Below are positions 61,601-64,000 of a DNA stretch of 64,000 nucleotides, in pieces. The notes below the pieces were generated by a model. That model was not told where the DNA came from. It did no database searches and saw only the letters and a program-made list of their open reading frames with translations. The DNA is from Blepharisma japonicum. Taxonomy: Eukaryota > Ciliophora > Heterotrichea > Heterotrichida > Blepharismidae. The stretch covers positions 1 to 64,000 of the forward strand of contig CATKHK010000017.1 in NCBI GenBank assembly GCA_949751835.1. Direction: 5' to 3'. The stretch's first letter is position 1; the number at the start of each line of letters is the position of its first letter. The translations under genes were made by a program, and so were the position numbers.

Positions 61601-62146
61601 CAAAATGAGTATGCAAGGCTAAAAGAAAAATTAGATGAAGGTGGAGATATAGATAATATCTTCCATATGCTTGACAAAGATGGGTCAGGAGAACTCGATT
61701 TTCAAGAATTCTCACAAGTTATGAAATTTTTTGACCTAGAAATGACGAATCAAAGACTGCTTCAAATATTTTCGAAATTTGACGCTGATGGAAGTGGAAA
61801 TATGAGCTTGCAAGAGTTTGAAGCTGCTTTTGACTATCTAAAAAGCGAAGTTTCAAGAGGTGCAATGGAAGGGCTAGGCCTTGCGAAGAAAAAATTAGCC
61901 ATGATCTTTTTAGGGTCACTATTGATATTGATTCTGGTGTTTGCTTTTCTATTTCTTGGGATTATTGGGTTTATCACTGTAAGCAGATTTGGGTCAGCTG
62001 TAAACTCTATGCTTCCGATGAGCTCTGGAGTTGTAATTTCTAAGCTAAGAGGCTCAGGGGGGAATCTGCAGACTAAAATTGATGAAATTGGTGGGAAAAT
62101 CACAAATTCGTTGAATATAATGACAGTTGAAGAAAATAATGGATAA
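52649..62146 (+). CDS. Giant polytopic membrane protein with helical repeats and two EF-hands (unknown family)
   Basis: The frame from ATG 52649 to TAA 62144-62146 is open for 3165 residues; 13 in-frame TGA codons are read as Trp and no intron is needed. Order: cytosolic N-tail; membrane helix (~74-94); Cys-containing, beta-rich lumenal or extracellular region (~95-495); helix (~499-531); a very acidic stretch (~559-600); a globular part; three or four helices (~813-980); then about 2000 residues of helical repeats (~1040-2980) with recurrent L..L..LAxGD-like turns. Two canonical EF-hand loops follow (residues 3009-3020 DKDGSGELDFQE and 3045-3056 DADGSGNMSLQE). A last helix lies at ~3083-3112. 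I do not recognise the family. Calcium-regulated membrane attachment or mechanics is inferred only from this layout. Confidence 0.88.
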
Positions 62147-62214
62147 TTTTATAGTAAAAACATTATAAATTTAGTTTTTCATTTTTTATTCCATTATTTT
62201 AAGAATTTTAAATT

Positions 62215-63747
62215 ATGGAACATAGTAAAATTGATAGTGATATTGAAGCTCTTGTGCGAAAATACAACTTAGACTCAGACCCATTTACTTCATTCAGCTT
62301 TAAAACAAGTCCCCAAAAAGAAATACCTATCCCAGAACAAGATGAAAGCTTTAAACTTTCAAGAGGCAGCGCACTCTCATCATCTCAATATGAATCTCCA
62401 CAGTTATCATTCAGTAGACCTCCTATTATATCTACCTCCCCAAAAGACTCAGCAAGCTCCCAAGCAATAGCATCTGCTATGAAAGCGCTTCAAGACAAAT
62501 TAAAAATAACTGAGAATGCTAAAGAACAACTTCAATCTGATATAGATGTGTTAGAAAAAAGAAGTTATGAAGAAAAACAAAGACTTAACACAGAACTGAG
62601 CAAAGCTATTTATAGTGTAAAAGATTTAGAAAAAAAATGTTATGAGTTTGATCAAACTTTGCAAAATAAAAATAATTTAATTGCAAAGCTAGAAGACCAA
62701 ATTGGATTTTTAAATACTCAATGTGGGTTTACAGAAGGAGAAAATAAACGATTTCAAGAACAATATGCAATTGATAAAGAAAATTGGTCTTTGCAAGTAG
62801 AACATTTCAAAAAAATGCTTGCGACTAAGAATGACTCTGAAGAGTCCTCTTTAGAAGCATTATCAGCAGAGCAAGCCAAAAATAGGAATTTAGAAGAAAA
62901 AATTCTCGAAAAAGATGAAGTTATTGAAGCTTTAAATGAAGAAATTTATCAGCTTAGACAAAACTTCGACTCAGAAAGAGATATGTATCAAAAAAATCTT
63001 GGAGTTTTAGAAGAAGAATTAAGAAGTACCAAGCTTGATTTAAACGACAAAACAATCAGATTAGACGATTTAAGCAAAAGCTATCAGGATACATTAACTA
63101 AACAAAACACAGAAATTGAAGAATTAAAGCTTCATATCGCCGAGCTGAATAAAATTAATTTTTTATCAGAGGAGGCAAGAACTGCACTTAAACGTGAGCA
63201 TATGGAGACTCAGCATTTTGTAAAAGACATTGTTTCGGTAAATGAGCAGCTTGTAGATTCGCTTAAACGAGAGTCACAAGCTAAACTCTTGCTTGAAAAT
63301 GCTACTAGAGAAAGATCATTGTCATCTAAATCTATTAAAAAACACAAGAAAAAGTTTTCGGGGAGCTTGAAAAAATCAATAGTAAATAAGACCCAAAAAT
63401 CAAGCATACACAAACGAGAATATTCAAGGGAATTAAGCACAGAAAGAAGCTCTAGAGGTTTTACACCGAAAAGGCATGTGAAATCTCCTTCATATTTAAG
63501 AAATAATAAAAATGAAGAAAAAGAATTAGAATATGAAATTCAAGAACTTGATAAAGAAATTTCAAAATACAATGGGATGTATAAGCAGCTATTGCTAATA
63601 TCAAATGATGGGTCCAGAGATTTAGGAGCCTTAAAAGCAGAATTAGATGATATTTCAGCCAAAATGGAAGCAAAAAGCAGACTTTTATATTCACTGAAGA
63701 GAAAACACCAAGCGATTTTGAGAGAAAAAATGCTTACTTTTAACTAA
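62215..63747 (+). CDS. Coiled-coil protein, CEP57-like (tentative)
   Basis: This 510-residue intronless protein begins 68 bp after the giant gene stops. After a Ser/Pro-rich head it has SSQAIASAMKALQDKLKITE, reminiscent of the start of the CEP57 family coiled coil. Long coiled coils follow (~80-360). A Lys/Arg/Ser-rich segment (~365-430, KSIKKHKKKFSGSLKKS) could bind microtubules. A second coiled coil (ELEYEIQELDKEISKYNG..) ends the protein. CEP57 and related proteins work at centrosomes, basal bodies and microtubules. The match is pattern-level; other centrosomal coiled-coil families remain possible. Confidence 0.55.
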   Translation: MEHSKIDSDIEALVRKYNLDSDPFTSFSFKTSPQKEIPIPEQDESFKLSRGSALSSSQYESPQLSFSRPPIISTSPKDSASSQAIASAMKALQDKLKITENAKEQLQSDIDVLEKRSYEEKQRLNTELSKAIYSVKDLEKKCYEFDQTLQNKNNLIAKLEDQIGFLNTQCGFTEGENKRFQEQYAIDKENWSLQVEHFKKMLATKNDSEESSLEALSAEQAKNRNLEEKILEKDEVIEALNEEIYQLRQNFDSERDMYQKNLGVLEEELRSTKLDLNDKTIRLDDLSKSYQDTLTKQNTEIEELKLHIAELNKINFLSEEARTALKREHMETQHFVKDIVSVNEQLVDSLKRESQAKLLLENATRERSLSSKSIKKHKKKFSGSLKKSIVNKTQKSSIHKREYSRELSTERSSRGFTPKRHVKSPSYLRNNKNEEKELEYEIQELDKEISKYNGMYKQLLLISNDGSRDLGALKAELDDISAKMEAKSRLLYSLKRKHQAILREKMLTFN

Positions 63748-63801
63748 TTTAATAAATCAAATTTATAAATATTTTAATTTAAATTATTATATAAAAATAA
63801 T

Positions 63802-64000
63802 ATGACAACGCTTCACTATTTTGACTTTTATGGGCGCGCTGAAGTAATAAGGTTTGCTTTGTATGCTTTTAATGAACCTTTTACAGACCATTGCATGACT
63901 CCTGAAGAGTTTCTTAAAACAAAAAGTCAATACGAGTTTGGGCAGCTTCCTTGTCTTGAAATAGACGGAATGGCCTTAGTTCAATCGAAATCTATCCTTC
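63802..64000 (+). CDS. GST: Glutathione S-transferase, N-terminal part
   Basis: The frame starts at ATG 63802 and runs off the window end (66 codons seen). MTTLHYFDFYGRAEVIRFAL has the GST catalytic-Tyr start and the RAExIRxxL helix typical of the sigma/alpha classes. Then GQLPCLEIDGMALVQSKSIL gives the cis-Pro motif and the SxxI glutathione gamma-Glu site (here QSKSI). The enzyme conjugates glutathione to electrophiles or isomerises prostaglandin-like substrates. Sigma class is the likeliest. The C-terminal helical domain lies outside the window. Confidence 0.88.
   Translation, partial: MTTLHYFDFYGRAEVIRFALYAFNEPFTDHCMTPEEFLKTKSQYEFGQLPCLEIDGMALVQSKSIL

Noticed and set aside
1-64000. tRNA, rRNA, snRNA, telomere repeats, transposons and virus-like elements
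   Set aside because: I looked for tRNA T-arm patterns, C4A2-type telomere runs, transposase or reverse-transcriptase motifs and terminal repeats in the spacers and saw none I could support.

Overview
The window is a gene-dense, AT-rich, intron-poor piece of a ciliate macronuclear genome, most likely a heterotrich close to Blepharisma. Two things point there. UGA is read as tryptophan: about ten genes continue in frame through TGA at positions where the family has Trp, while real ends are TAA or TAG. The only introns I can find are 15 or 16 nt long (nine of them). Together these fit Blepharisma better than Stentor (standard code) or Condylostoma. No telomere repeat, rRNA, tRNA, CRISPR, transposon or virus-like element was recognised.

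Layout. 1-8.1 kb: the 3' part of a Polo-like kinase, a small two-helix membrane protein, a 1852-residue Lys/Glu-rich repeat protein and mitochondrial acyl carrier protein. 8.2-20.3 kb: one uninterrupted 4058-codon outer-arm dynein heavy chain with a Kelch-IPT-filamin tail. 20.4-24.6 kb (minus strand): TFIIB, two ITP pyrophosphatase paralogues on either side of an unknown 386-residue gene, and another unknown gene. 24.6-26.4 kb: non-coding, with a GC-richer island carrying an E2F-like palindrome. 26.4-35.0 kb (minus strand): three C2H2 zinc-finger paralogues, a dual-specificity phosphatase and a WGR-PARP. A tandem segmental duplication of about 2.7 kb has left broken ends of the phosphatase and PARP genes in the middle.

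35.4-37.2 kb: IST1 (ESCRT) and a small unknown gene. 37.5-41.0 kb: two ZAR1-like 3CxxC zinc-finger genes flanking an FHA-like gene, then a Pirh2/RCHY1-type RING E3. 41.0-44.4 kb: a P5B (ATP13A-type) P-type ATPase. 45.8-51.8 kb: NBR1-like autophagy receptor, ribosomal protein eL18, an IQ/MORN-repeat protein, a coiled-coil protein and a VPS9-domain Rab5 exchange factor. 52.6-62.1 kb: a single 3165-codon reading frame for a giant polytopic membrane protein with a long helical-repeat region, two EF-hands and a C-terminal membrane helix; no known family was recognised, and it is the best candidate here for something undescribed. 62.2-64 kb: a CEP57-like coiled-coil protein and the start of a glutathione S-transferase.

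The genes are functionally mixed and there are no operons. Themes include cell division and cilia (PLK, dynein, CEP57-like), endolysosomal and autophagy traffic (IST1, VPS9, P5B ATPase, NBR1) and nuclear functions (TFIIB, PARP, zinc fingers). Paralogues repeatedly sit with one unrelated gene between them, a local duplication pattern.
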